The notes under the pieces are model-generated. The model did not search any database. It saw nothing but the letters and a program-made list of their open reading frames with translations, and was not told the origin of the DNA. Source: Roseicyclus sp. (GTDB taxonomy: Bacteria > Pseudomonadota > Alphaproteobacteria > Rhodobacterales > Rhodobacteraceae). Taken from it: DNA of 64,000 nt. Below are positions 8,920 to 17,122 of this stretch, piece by piece. Location: NCBI GenBank assembly GCA_018401965.1, contig JAGYJU010000006.1:1-64000 (forward strand), written 5' to 3'. The number at the start of each line of letters is the position of its first letter. Position 1 is the stretch's first letter. The translations under genes were made by a program, and so were the position numbers.

Positions 8920-9020
8920 GCGTTCGTCCGATGCTGCTGAGGGTTTGTGTCTAGCAGCTTGAATCTACAGCGCTTTCAGGCGAACGCAACCTTTCTCGCC
9001 AATTTGGATGAATAAGGCGG

Positions 9021-9062
9021 GAAGATGGAAGATGGAAGATGGAAGATGGAAGATGGAAGATG
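9021..9062. repeat. Six tandem copies of the heptamer GAAGATG
   Basis: Six perfect, head-to-tail copies of GAAGATG fill 9021-9062, between the IS1380 end and the first codons of the glycosyltransferase at 9069. Every copy contains an ATG and a purine-rich GGAAG that can act as a Shine-Dalgarno sequence. Because seven is not a multiple of three, the ATGs fall in all three frames. Gain or loss of a copy would change which upstream starts are in frame with the gene. Confidence 0.95.
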
Positions 9063-9068
9063 GAAGAG

Positions 9069-9938
9069 ATGTGTGACAGAGTGAAATTTCATACAATCAC
9101 TGCAGCGACCAAAGATTACTTACACCTTGCGGAAAGATTGCAGAAGAGCGGTCTTCTTCAAGGTATCGACGTTGAGGTCATCGAAGTCGACGAAATTCAT
9201 CGTAGCATTAGTCCAAAAGGTAGCATCAAAAGCGAGAATTATAAAGCAAAGATAATATTTAAAAAAATCAATGAGACCAACCTGCCTGTACTATGGCTGG
9301 ACTCCGATCTTGTAATAAATGGAAATCTAAATTTATTTAACGATCTTCTAGATGATGGTGCAGAGATTGCTCTCTACAACTGGCTTGGCGACGAAGACAA
9401 TGCGGCACTCAAGCCCTTTGTATATAAAAACTTTATGGGTTCCTTCGCGATTTCAGATCGATACTTTCAACATTCGCACGAGATTTGTATTAAAAGTACC
9501 GAGCAGATTATATGTAGTGGAGCCGTACAGCTGTGGGCTAACTCCTATAGATCCAAAGTGCTTCTAGATGAATGGGGGAGTCTGGTACAGAAGCACCCAA
9601 GATGTCCAGATGATCATCTTTTGGATGCAGCATTCAATTACTCTGATGAACCACCAAAAATCTATAATTTAACCAAGGCCTATTGTCGCTATGCATTTTG
9701 GCCACATATTGAGCCAATTATCAATCATCCAAATTTTCCATACGGAGGCGGAGATTGGGACGATACTGTGAACGCGCTTGGGAAGGAACGCTTAAAGTTT
9801 TTCAAAACTAGTCCACGGCCGTCAGGTCGGTTCGTCCCGAGTGGTATGGTTTGGGATAAGCTAAATTCTTCACTTAGCACTATAGATCCCACACTGGGGG
9901 CTACATTCACCAAGACCGCTGTGGACTCTCTGAAATGA
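9069..9938 (+). CDS. GT-A-type glycosyltransferase (DxD), putative
   Basis: About 289 residues from the ATG at 9069; an earlier in-frame ATG at 9039 lies inside the heptamer repeat. The segment VLWLDSDLVINGN contains a DxD-type metal and nucleotide-sugar binding motif. Downstream, ICSGAVQLWANS and CPDDHLLDAAFN resemble the acceptor/DQ region of small GT-A nucleotide-diphospho-sugar transferases. The gene is AT-rich, like 772-3122, and probably belongs to the same interrupted polysaccharide locus. The stop overlaps the next ORF by four bases. Donor and acceptor are unknown. Confidence 0.7.
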   Translation: MCDRVKFHTITAATKDYLHLAERLQKSGLLQGIDVEVIEVDEIHRSISPKGSIKSENYKAKIIFKKINETNLPVLWLDSDLVINGNLNLFNDLLDDGAEIALYNWLGDEDNAALKPFVYKNFMGSFAISDRYFQHSHEICIKSTEQIICSGAVQLWANSYRSKVLLDEWGSLVQKHPRCPDDHLLDAAFNYSDEPPKIYNLTKAYCRYAFWPHIEPIINHPNFPYGGGDWDDTVNALGKERLKFFKTSPRPSGRFVPSGMVWDKLNSSLSTIDPTLGATFTKTAVDSLK

Positions 9939-10228
9939 AAAGATACTATGTGCAGTATGACCTATGGCAAGACCAAGGTGCCATTCCAATCATCCAAAAA
10001 CGGTATATAGAGGCGAATTCAATTAGTGATCTTTTAGAACAGATTGCAGCCGATCATGATGGTGCGAAATTCCAACTGCGTGTTGCTCACACAAGTGATG
10101 ATAACATTATAAAGGATACTGAAAAGCCAAAGAGGCTCTTCTCTCGTATTCTTCTTATTTTGATGAGTTTTTTTGGGTTGTCTATGATGCTTGCAGGCTC
10201 GATAGGTCAAATTTTGGGAGTGCGCTAG
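9935..10228 (+). CDS. Small membrane-anchored protein, unknown function
   Basis: A 97-residue protein that starts in an ATGA overlap with the glycosyltransferase, so the two are probably co-translated. The first 65 residues are soluble and charged. Residues about 68-90 (ILLILMSFFGLSMMLAGSI) form one transmembrane helix near the C-terminus, giving a tail-anchored topology. I recognise no family. It ends at the edge of the IS4 remnant; 10229-10261 holds only what is probably the IS4 end. Confidence 0.6.
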   Translation: MKRYYVQYDLWQDQGAIPIIQKRYIEANSISDLLEQIAADHDGAKFQLRVAHTSDDNIIKDTEKPKRLFSRILLILMSFFGLSMMLAGSIGQILGVR

Positions 10229-10261
10229 TGTTCCACGGTAACCGCCCGATTTGGCTTTCAA

Positions 10262-10323
10262 TTACCCACAAGTTTGGCTTTGTGGGCTTGGTTGTGCGGC
10301 TTCGAAGCCGATGACGATATCTG
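10262..10323 (-). pseudogene. C-terminal end of a broken IS4-family transposase
   Basis: The minus strand reads IGFEAAQPSPQSQTCG and a stop at 10262-10264. It continues, across the ISL3 insertion, the reading frame at 11811-11930. Removing ISL3 and one copy of the 9-base duplication CGATATCTG restores RGFSRLADIVIGFEA, a recognisable IS4-family C-terminus. Confidence 0.75.
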
Positions 10324-11810
10324 GTCCCTTCGCGATTTGTGTGGGTAGCTGGGGAGCGGTGTGTACGTAGCCATGCCAGATGTTGTAGTCGTGACGTGAG
10401 GCGCGTCTGGCGCGGAGACCGCATATATCGCAGCGCCTGACGCGCCGGATCTGTTGGCCTGTGTCTTTCTCCAAGGCAGAATGGGGTTTCCGGCGGCCAG
10501 CGAACATGGAGGAGCGATGGGACCCGAGACGAGCTTGTTCACGATGGCGCTTGGCCTTCAGGCTCCATGGAGCGTCACGGATGTGCGGTTCGATGCACAG
10601 CGCAAGGAGATCCACTTTGACGTTCGCTTCAAGCCGGGGAGCAGGTTTGCCTGCCCGTCTTGTGGGGCGGCGGATCAGCCGGTTCACGACACGCGGCCGA
10701 GGACGTGGGAACACCTGCGCTTCTTCGAGCACAAGGCCTTCATCCATGCCGCCGTGCCCCGCGTCGCTTGCAGCCAGTGTGGGAAGACCGGACAGGTCCC
10801 GGTTCCCTGGGCGCGCAGCGGCAGCGGGTTCAGCCAGTTGTTCGACGCCTTCGTGATCGCGCTCGCCCGCGAGATGCCGGTGAAGACCATCGCTGACCTG
10901 CTTGAAGTCGGAGACGACCGGATATGGCGCGTGCTCGATCACTACGTCCCAGCGGCGCGCGCACTCGAGGACTTCAGCGACGTGACCGCTGTGGGGATCG
11001 ACGAGACGGCATCGCGGCGCGGCCACAATTACATCACCCTGTTCCATGACCTTGATGTTGGCAGACTGCTCTTTGCCTGTGAGGGCCGCGACGCGGACAC
11101 CGTCAAGACCTTCGCCGAAGACCTCCGCGCCCATGGCGGCGATCCGGACGCCGTCACGGCCGCCTGCATCGACATGAGCCGAGCCTATATTGCCGGGGTC
11201 GCGCGGCATCTGCCGAACGCGGCGATCACCTTCGACCGGTTCCACGTCATCCAGTTGGCCAACGCTGCGCTTGAAGAGGTACGGCGCGCCGAGGTCCGCG
11301 AAAAACCTGCGCTCAAGAACAGCCGGTGGATGTGGCTGAAGGACAAGCATAGCTGGACCAAACGGCAGATCCATCAACACCACGAGCTTTCGCGCATGCA
11401 TCTCAAGACGGGTCGCGCGTTCCGCTTGAAGGAAACCCTGCGCGACATCTTCACGACGGCGACCACACGGGCCGAGGCCGAAGAACTGCTCACCACCTGG
11501 TTCCGATGGGCGCGCCGCAGCAAACTGCCCCCCTTCAAGAAACTCGCCTCGACCCTCAAAGCGCACTGGGATGGCATCCTCAACGGCTTCGATAGCGCGC
11601 TGAGCAATGGCTCGGTCGAGGCCATAAACGGGCTGATCCAGGCGGCGAAGGCCCGTGCCAGAGGGTACCGCAAGGCCCGAAACCTCATCCTCATGGCCTA
11701 CCTGATCGCAGGCAATCTAAGCCATCTACCAGCCTCACCCTATACCACAACATCTGGTAGGCGCCCCGCTTGACCAGAAACCTGCCTACCCACACAAAAC
11801 GCGAAATAGC
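10324..11810 (+). mobile_element. Complete ISL3-family element with target duplication
   Basis: The ends carry the inverted repeat CGCGATTTGTGTGGGTAG (10331-10348) and, near 11786-11803, the complement of CGCGTTTTGTGTGGGTAG. The 9-base sequence CGATATCTG occurs immediately outside both ends (10315-10323 and 11811-11819), a target-site duplication of the size made by ISL3 elements. It therefore moved here as a unit, into an IS4 transposase gene, and has not recombined since. Confidence 0.9.
10517..11773 (+). CDS. ISL3-family transposase
   Basis: A 418-residue transposase from the ATG at 10517, preceded by GGAGGAG. The N-terminus holds paired zinc-finger cysteines (FACPSCGAAD and ACSQCG). The ISL3 DDE domain follows with TAVGIDETASRRGHNY (first Asp), ACIDMSRAYIAGV (second Asp), FDRFHVIQLANAA, and the glutamate near SNGSVEAINGLIQAAK, then KARARGYR. 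Length and ends are complete, so the copy may be functional. Confidence 0.95.
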   Translation: MGPETSLFTMALGLQAPWSVTDVRFDAQRKEIHFDVRFKPGSRFACPSCGAADQPVHDTRPRTWEHLRFFEHKAFIHAAVPRVACSQCGKTGQVPVPWARSGSGFSQLFDAFVIALAREMPVKTIADLLEVGDDRIWRVLDHYVPAARALEDFSDVTAVGIDETASRRGHNYITLFHDLDVGRLLFACEGRDADTVKTFAEDLRAHGGDPDAVTAACIDMSRAYIAGVARHLPNAAITFDRFHVIQLANAALEEVRRAEVREKPALKNSRWMWLKDKHSWTKRQIHQHHELSRMHLKTGRAFRLKETLRDIFTTATTRAEAEELLTTWFRWARRSKLPPFKKLASTLKAHWDGILNGFDSALSNGSVEAINGLIQAAKARARGYRKARNLILMAYLIAGNLSHLPASPYTTTSGRRPA

Positions 11811-11930
11811 CGATATCTGCGAGGCGGGAGAAGCCGCGCCATAGGACGGTTGTTCCGGGTGGGGCATCATGTTTTCGGGCGAGGTAGCCGCCAAGCTTGG
11901 CGACGGCGGTGAGGTAGAAATCGAGATCGC
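11811..11930 (-). pseudogene. Middle/C-terminal piece of the broken IS4-family transposase
   Basis: The minus strand reads FYLTAVAKLGGYLARKHD then TTVLWRGFSRLADI, the conserved C-terminal block of IS4-type (Tn5-like) transposases. It lies between the ISL3 insertion (ends at 11810) and the IS630 element. Together with 10262-10323 and 13064-14160 it represents one gene split by successive insertions. Confidence 0.75.
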
Positions 11931-11934
11931 GGGT

Positions 11935-13063
11935 CTGGTTGGATTTTGTTGTATACCGCGATTACGCTAAAATCCGAAATTTTTCGTGAGTGACGACCCT
12001 GAAGCTATCTGACACTTGGCTTCGGAAGGTTTCCCACTGGTTGGGCAGGGTCTCCCGAAAGAACCTCAGGATCGCATTGGCGAACTGCTTCTGCGTCGGG
12101 TAGTGGCGATTGTGGGTCACGAACTGATGCATGACAGCCCATAATCGTTCGATTGGGTTCAGGTGCGGGCAATACGGCGGCAGTTGGATCAGGTGGATGC
12201 GGCAGTCCGGCCGAGCGAGGAATGCCCGAACGTCTGGGCCTTTGTGGTATGCGGCGTTGTCCCAAATCACATGGATGAGGCGTTTGCCCGGATTGCGTTC
12301 CTCGATCTTGGCAAGAAGCTGCACGGCGCTGACCCCGTCCACGGTGGTTGGTTCAACAAAGGGCGCGTCGAAGGTTTCAAGGTTGAGTGCGCCATGGATG
12401 TTCACGCGCCCGCGCCCGGCGGTTGTTGTCACGGCGGGGTTTGAGCCTGCCTTGACCCAGCCATACGCGGGTTTGGTCTGATATTCAGGATGCACGGCAT
12501 CGGCGAAGTATACGACCTCATCGGCACCCAACCCGTTCAGCAGCCGCTCATACATGGCAATGAATTCGGCCTGCTTCTCGGTACTTGCGACACGCGGAAG
12601 CCCTTTCGGCTTTCGGTACTCGTAGCCCAGCCGTGCCAGGAGCTTGATGCAGCCCGAATGGGAGTAGTCCACGCCATGCTGCGCCGCGATATGCGCCCTG
12701 ATCTCGACGGTCGATCGACAGAAGCGTTCGTCCAGCCAAGCGCAAAGTTCCATCTCTTGAACTGAGGTCATGCGGGCCTGGCCGCCCTTCCAGCCGTCGG
12801 TCGAAAGGGCGTCCCAGCCACCCTCCCGGTAGGTCTTGTACCAGCCCCGAATGGTATCATCGTCCAGGTAGAGAAACTCCGCGATGGCCTGACAGGACTT
12901 CCCATCATCAAGGAGCAAGATTGCATTGGCCCGCCGTGCAACGCCGTGGTCTTCGCGATGGCTGCGCACGCACGCAACAAGCTCACGCCGCTCTGAAGAG
13001 GTAAGAAAACCGGGACGGATCATGCCGTAACCTGAATCGCGACCTGCTTGCACGTCAACCCTT
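11935..13063 (-). mobile_element. IS630-family element, complete gene
   Basis: An IS630 element inserted in the IS4 transposase gene. The limits are approximate: the right end shares GGGTTGACGTG with the IS630 fragment at the start of the window, and both ends contain a CGCGATT core (near 11957 and 13034). The expected TA duplication cannot be assigned with certainty. Confidence 0.7.
11962..13053 (-). CDS. IS630-family transposase
   Basis: A 363-residue transposase; the better start may be the ATG at 13023 (MIRPGF). The N-terminal winged helix-turn-helix includes REDHGVARRANAILLLDDG and DDTIRGWYKTYREGG. The DDE domain shows VVYFADAVHPEYQTKPAYGW (first Asp), HVIWDNAAYHKGPDV (second Asp) and PYCPHLNPIERLWAVMH (Glu), which are the three catalytic acidic residues. 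It is the full-length relative of the truncated copy at 19-768. Confidence 0.95.
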   Translation of the reverse strand: MQAGRDSGYGMIRPGFLTSSERRELVACVRSHREDHGVARRANAILLLDDGKSCQAIAEFLYLDDDTIRGWYKTYREGGWDALSTDGWKGGQARMTSVQEMELCAWLDERFCRSTVEIRAHIAAQHGVDYSHSGCIKLLARLGYEYRKPKGLPRVASTEKQAEFIAMYERLLNGLGADEVVYFADAVHPEYQTKPAYGWVKAGSNPAVTTTAGRGRVNIHGALNLETFDAPFVEPTTVDGVSAVQLLAKIEERNPGKRLIHVIWDNAAYHKGPDVRAFLARPDCRIHLIQLPPYCPHLNPIERLWAVMHQFVTHNRHYPTQKQFANAILRFFRETLPNQWETFRSQVSDSFRVVTHEKFRILA

Positions 13064-14160
13064 CAAATCTCGGGTCTTCAGCGACTCCGGGTATAACTCT
13101 GTTGCTGTCGAGCAGCGCAGCTCGGTTTCGGTGAAGACGGCGGTGGGGGCACCGGTCGGTTTGGCTCTGCGCAGCATGGTCATCCAGAATATCCTCCATG
13201 CCGTGATGCAGGCCAGAGCGATGCAATTGGCCAACCGGTCGGCGGTGGTGAGGCGGATATCTTCGATCCGGCAGCCAGTCTTCAGCGTTTTGAAGAAGGT
13301 CTCGATACTCCACCGCCGCGCATACCATTCCAGTTTATGGACAGCCTGCTCGAACGAGGCCACTTCGAGATTGGTGATCAGCTTCCAGAGCAGTGGAGCC
13401 CGATGATCGGGCGGGTCGATCTCGGCCGCGTGGATGATCTGAAGCTGCTGATGTTCATACCTTTTCTGCTTTCCGATTGGTGGGCGGACGGTCATTGTGG
13501 CAAACCGGACAGCCAGGCGAGCTTCCTGGGCGTGGCCAGCCGCATCGCGAAAGCGGACAACATGTGTGCCACTAGGTTCAATATCTGCCATGACCTGCGC
13601 GATGGTGGTGCCCCCGTTTTCGGCCAGCCGGTCGACGCAGGAGCGGACCAGGAAATTCGTTCCCAACTCACTGGCAAGGCAGAAGAGTTCATAGATGTCG
13701 CTTTCGCGGTCGCCGATGTGGACGCATCGCTCTGGCGCGCCGATTAACTCCGTTGACAAGCGCAGATTGTCCAACCAGCGGATGCTTTCTTTCTGTTCGA
13801 TCGGCACGCGGGTGGGATTGACCTTGCGTGCCAGCGCCTTCGTGCCCTTGAACTTTTCACGCGACCAGAATTTTGCCGCGGTCAACCCGAGCGGCAAGCC
13901 CGCAGGCGTAACTGCGAGGCTCGCGTGCATGAGCATACCGCAGATCGTGTGCTGCTGATGGCGCCCTTCCTTGGTCTTGCGTCCGCAGGAAGTTTTTGTG
14001 AAGCCGATCTTCTCTGGCTCAGCCCGCTTGAAAGAGAACTCTGTCGTGTCCTGCAATATCAGGATCGGGTCATCCGTTGCCTGAACCCGCAGCGCAGTTG
14101 CTGCGAAATGGCCCGCCAGGATCTTGTCTTCGCTTACATTTTCGTTCGCGAAGAACCGGT
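13064..14160 (-). pseudogene. IS4-family transposase, main fragment lacking both ends
   Basis: The minus strand codes, without a start codon, for an IS4-type transposase core: RFFANENVSEDKILAGHFA, LQDTTEFSFKR (first catalytic Asp), HIGDRESDIYELFCLA (second Asp) and WSIETFFKTLKTGCRIED, the YREK-like block with the catalytic Glu. The N-terminus is cut off by IS256 copy B at 14161, the C-terminus by IS630. The C-terminal pieces lie at 11811-11930 and 10262-10323. Confidence 0.85.
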
Positions 14161-15382
14161 GGGACTATCCTGAATTTTGTGCGCTGACGTTGTAACTGCT
14201 CGAAGAGGAGACCCACGTATGAGCATTGATAAAGACCTGCTGGACCGACTGATGGAAGGGCGCACGCCTGGCGATCTGTTTGGCAAGACCGGCATCTTGG
14301 CGGAACTGACCAAGGCGCTGGCGGAACGTGCGCTGAGCACGGAGCTGGACGTCCATCTCAATGAAGAGCGCGTAGAGGATGTGCCTGAGGGCCAGAACCA
14401 GGCCCCCAATCGGCGCAATGGCAGCAGTCAGAAGACGGTGACCACCGACAGCGGCAAGGTGGTTCTGGACATCCCCCGCGACCGCAACGGGACCTTCGAT
14501 CCGATGCTGATCGCCAAGTATCAGCGCCGCTTTCCCGAGTTCGACCGCAAGATCGTCAGCATGTATGCCCGGGGCATGACGACCCGCGAGATCCAGGGGC
14601 ATATCGAGGAAATCTACGGCGTCGAGGCCTCGCCCAGCCTGATTTCCGCGATCACCGACGCAGTCATGGAGGAGGTCACCGCCTGGCAGAACCGCCCTTT
14701 GGAGCCCTGCTATCCGATCGTCTTCATGGACGCGATCCGGGTCAATATCCGCAGCGACGGGGCGGTCTCGAACAAGGCTGTCTTCGTGGCCCTCGCGGTG
14801 CTGCCCGACGGCACGCGGGACGTTCTGGGCCTGTGGTTTCAGGCCAATGAGGGCGCGAAGTTCTGGGCCAAGGTTCTCAGCGACCTGCGCAACCGAGGCG
14901 TCCAGGACATCCTCATCGCCGTCGTGGACGGGCTGAAGGGGTTCCCGCAGGCCATCGAGGCTGCCTTTCCCCAGACGCGTGTTCAGACCTGCATCGTCCA
15001 CCTGCTGCGCCATTCCATGAACTTCGCCAGCTATAAGGACCGCAAAGCCGTCGCCACCGCCCTCAAGGCGATCTACACGGCCGTGGACGCCAAAGCGGCA
15101 GAACTGGCTCTGGCTGAGTTCGAGGACAGTGATCTGGCCAGGCGGTATCCGGCGATCGCGCCGAGCTGGCGCCGGGCCTGGAACGAGGTCATCCCATTCC
15201 TCGATTATCCGCCTGAGGTCCGAAGGCTGATCTACACCACCAATGCGATTGAGGCGCTGAACTCGAAGATCCGGCGCGCCGTCCGCACTCGGGGCCACTT
15301 CCCCAGCGACGACGCGGCGGCGAAATTGATCTATCTGGCGCTCAATGCTACATCAGCCGAATGGAAGCGCTCGGTTCGCGAA
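14161..15382 (+). mobile_element. IS256-family element, copy B (right end lost)
   Basis: The left end GGGACTATCCTGAATTTTGT matches copy A, and the sequence is essentially identical to 6394-5172 in inverse orientation. It is cut at 15382, where the ISAs1 element begins. The last 26 or so codons of the transposase and the right terminal repeat are missing, so this copy cannot move by itself. With copy A it forms a 1.2-kb inverted repeat around 6395-14160. Confidence 0.9.
14219..15382 (+). pseudogene. IS256-family transposase, 3'-truncated
   Basis: Identical in protein sequence to copy A from MSIDKDLLDRLMEG to KRSVRE, about 388 codons. The frame then enters the ISAs1 end and stops at 15418. All three catalytic regions are present, but the C-terminal segment of the intact copy (WHAVRSQLAIMFEDRFPMA) is absent. 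Confidence 0.9.
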
Positions 15383-16600
15383 CAGGAGAATCGCTTTTGG
15401 ACCTGGCTGGGTCTGTAAGCGGGTTGCGCCTGTTGGCGTGATGGATTCTGGATGGTGGTCTCATCATCTTGGAGCCTTCGATCATGCAGATTTTCCTCGA
15501 CGCCTTCGGCAGCATCCCCGATCCGCGGGCCAGCAATGCCCGTCATGACCTCGGCGAGCTGCTTGTTATCGCGTTCGTTTCGGTGCTCTGTGGCTCGAGT
15601 TCCTGTGCGGAGATGGCAGAGTTCGGGCGCGTAAAAGAGAACGTTTTCAGAAACTTCCTTAAGCTCAAGCACGCCATACCCTCACATGACACGTTTTCCG
15701 ATGTGTTCGCGATGATCGACCCCAAGGCGCTGGATGCGGCCTTCGGCAAAGTGTTGGCCGAGGTCGCGGCTCTGCTTCAAGACGGTGATGTGATCGCCAT
15801 CGACGGTAAGGCGCTGCGCGGGGCTCGGGACAAGAGCGAGAGCGCAAAAACCCGGATGATGGTCTCAGCCTACGCCTCCCGGCTGCGCCTGACGCTGGCC
15901 ACGGTTCCCGCGGATCGGGGCGCAGAGTTGGACGCGGCCATCGAAGCACTGGGGCTGATCGCGCTGAAGGGCAAGGTGGTGACGGGCGATGCACTCCATT
16001 GCAACCGCCGCACAGTGGCCGCAATCAACGCCCAAGGTGGCGACTGGTGCCTGGCGCTCAAAGGTAATCAGGGGTCACTCTTGTCGGATGCGCGGGGCTG
16101 CTTTTCGACACGGCGCGACGAACACCCGGAAGCTGTCACGGACGAGATGAACCATGGTCGCCGGGAGATCCGAAAGGCCGTCGTGGTATCGGCCAAGTCC
16201 TTTGCAGAATACCACGAATTCCCTGGCCTCAAGGGCTTCGGTCGCATCGAGGCAACCCGCGAAGTCAATGGCAAGGTGACCTCACAGACGCGGTTCTTCG
16301 CCTTGTCCTGGCTACCCACGCCCGAGATCTTGCTCGCCACCGTCCGCGCCCATTGGGCCATCGAGAACGCCCTGCATTGGCAACTCGACGTGTCGTTTCG
16401 CGAAGACGCCGCGCGCAACCGCAAAGACAATGGACCTGGCAACATCGCCGTGCTCCGGCGCCGCGCTCTCGACGTGGTCCGCCGCGACACTTCCAAAACG
16501 TCGCTGTCCCTAAAACTCAAACGAGCCGGCTGGGACGATGCCTTCTTGCACAAACTTCTCAACAATATCTCAACAGCTTAGGCCAAAAGCGATTGCCCTG
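15383..16600 (+). mobile_element. ISAs1-family element, complete
   Basis: The ends are inverted repeats: CAGGAGAATCGCTTTTGG at 15383-15400 and, at 16583-16600, the complement of CAGGGCAATCGCTTTTGG. One transposase gene lies between them. No target duplication is seen: the left flank is IS256 copy B and the right flank is unrelated. The IS256 3' end must therefore have been removed by a deletion after or during insertion. Confidence 0.85.
15484..16581 (+). CDS. ISAs1-family transposase
   Basis: About 365 residues from the ATG at 15484, with GGAG eleven bases upstream. ISAs1 features are the N-terminal domain FGSIPDPRASNARHDLGELL, the first catalytic Asp in VIAIDGKALRGARDK, the second in VVTGDALHCNRRTV, and the glutamate block RAHWAIENALHWQLDVSFRED. 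The gene appears intact and the flanking repeats are present, so it may be active. Confidence 0.95.
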   Translation: MQIFLDAFGSIPDPRASNARHDLGELLVIAFVSVLCGSSSCAEMAEFGRVKENVFRNFLKLKHAIPSHDTFSDVFAMIDPKALDAAFGKVLAEVAALLQDGDVIAIDGKALRGARDKSESAKTRMMVSAYASRLRLTLATVPADRGAELDAAIEALGLIALKGKVVTGDALHCNRRTVAAINAQGGDWCLALKGNQGSLLSDARGCFSTRRDEHPEAVTDEMNHGRREIRKAVVVSAKSFAEYHEFPGLKGFGRIEATREVNGKVTSQTRFFALSWLPTPEILLATVRAHWAIENALHWQLDVSFREDAARNRKDNGPGNIAVLRRRALDVVRRDTSKTSLSLKLKRAGWDDAFLHKLLNNISTA

Positions 16601-17122
16601 CCCTCTCCAGCGCTGCCGCCCGCTACTGGGCCATCCTCTGGCCCGAGATCACCCGCCTGCAGTGGGCGGCTGACCCCTAGCTGCAGCACGCCGTGCGCAG
16701 CGTCGTGGTAACAAGAAACGCCTTCGGGCGCCCCGAACGCTTGCCCGAAGCCAGCTGAAAAACGACCTGTAGACGCGCCAACGTCATGATGCAGCCCGCA
16801 GGCGCCTCGAACCATCGTCGTGAACCCGCGCAAGGCGCTCACCGCACCGCCAAATCAACCCGATCAGGCGCGACGACCCCGCTCAGCGACCGTGCCGGTG
16901 AATAATGCGGGCTCATAGATGGATTTTGAAGCGCGATTGCCCTGACATTGGGGGCCGGGGCGTTTGGTGATCGCGCCGACAACGCCGCACGCGGCCTGAT
17001 CGCCGATAGGGCTTGCAGACCCCGGTTCACGACCCTAGAACAGCCCAAATTTGTGAAGCCATCGGGCTTTGGCCCGGGTGCAGTGACGCGCCCGGCCCCG
17101 CCCCGAATTTCGTGAGGATGCG
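16601..17122. other. Non-coding boundary between IS cluster and core chromosome
   Basis: No convincing gene lies here. A short open stretch SSAAARYWAILWPEITRLQ ending at 16680 may be the C-terminus of a gene truncated by ISAs1, but I cannot name it. At 16899-16915 there is an inverted, intron-free copy of the 17-base sequence that precedes the group II intron at 3657-3673. The last 100 bases should contain the tig promoter; I cannot assign -35/-10 boxes confidently. Confidence 0.5.
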
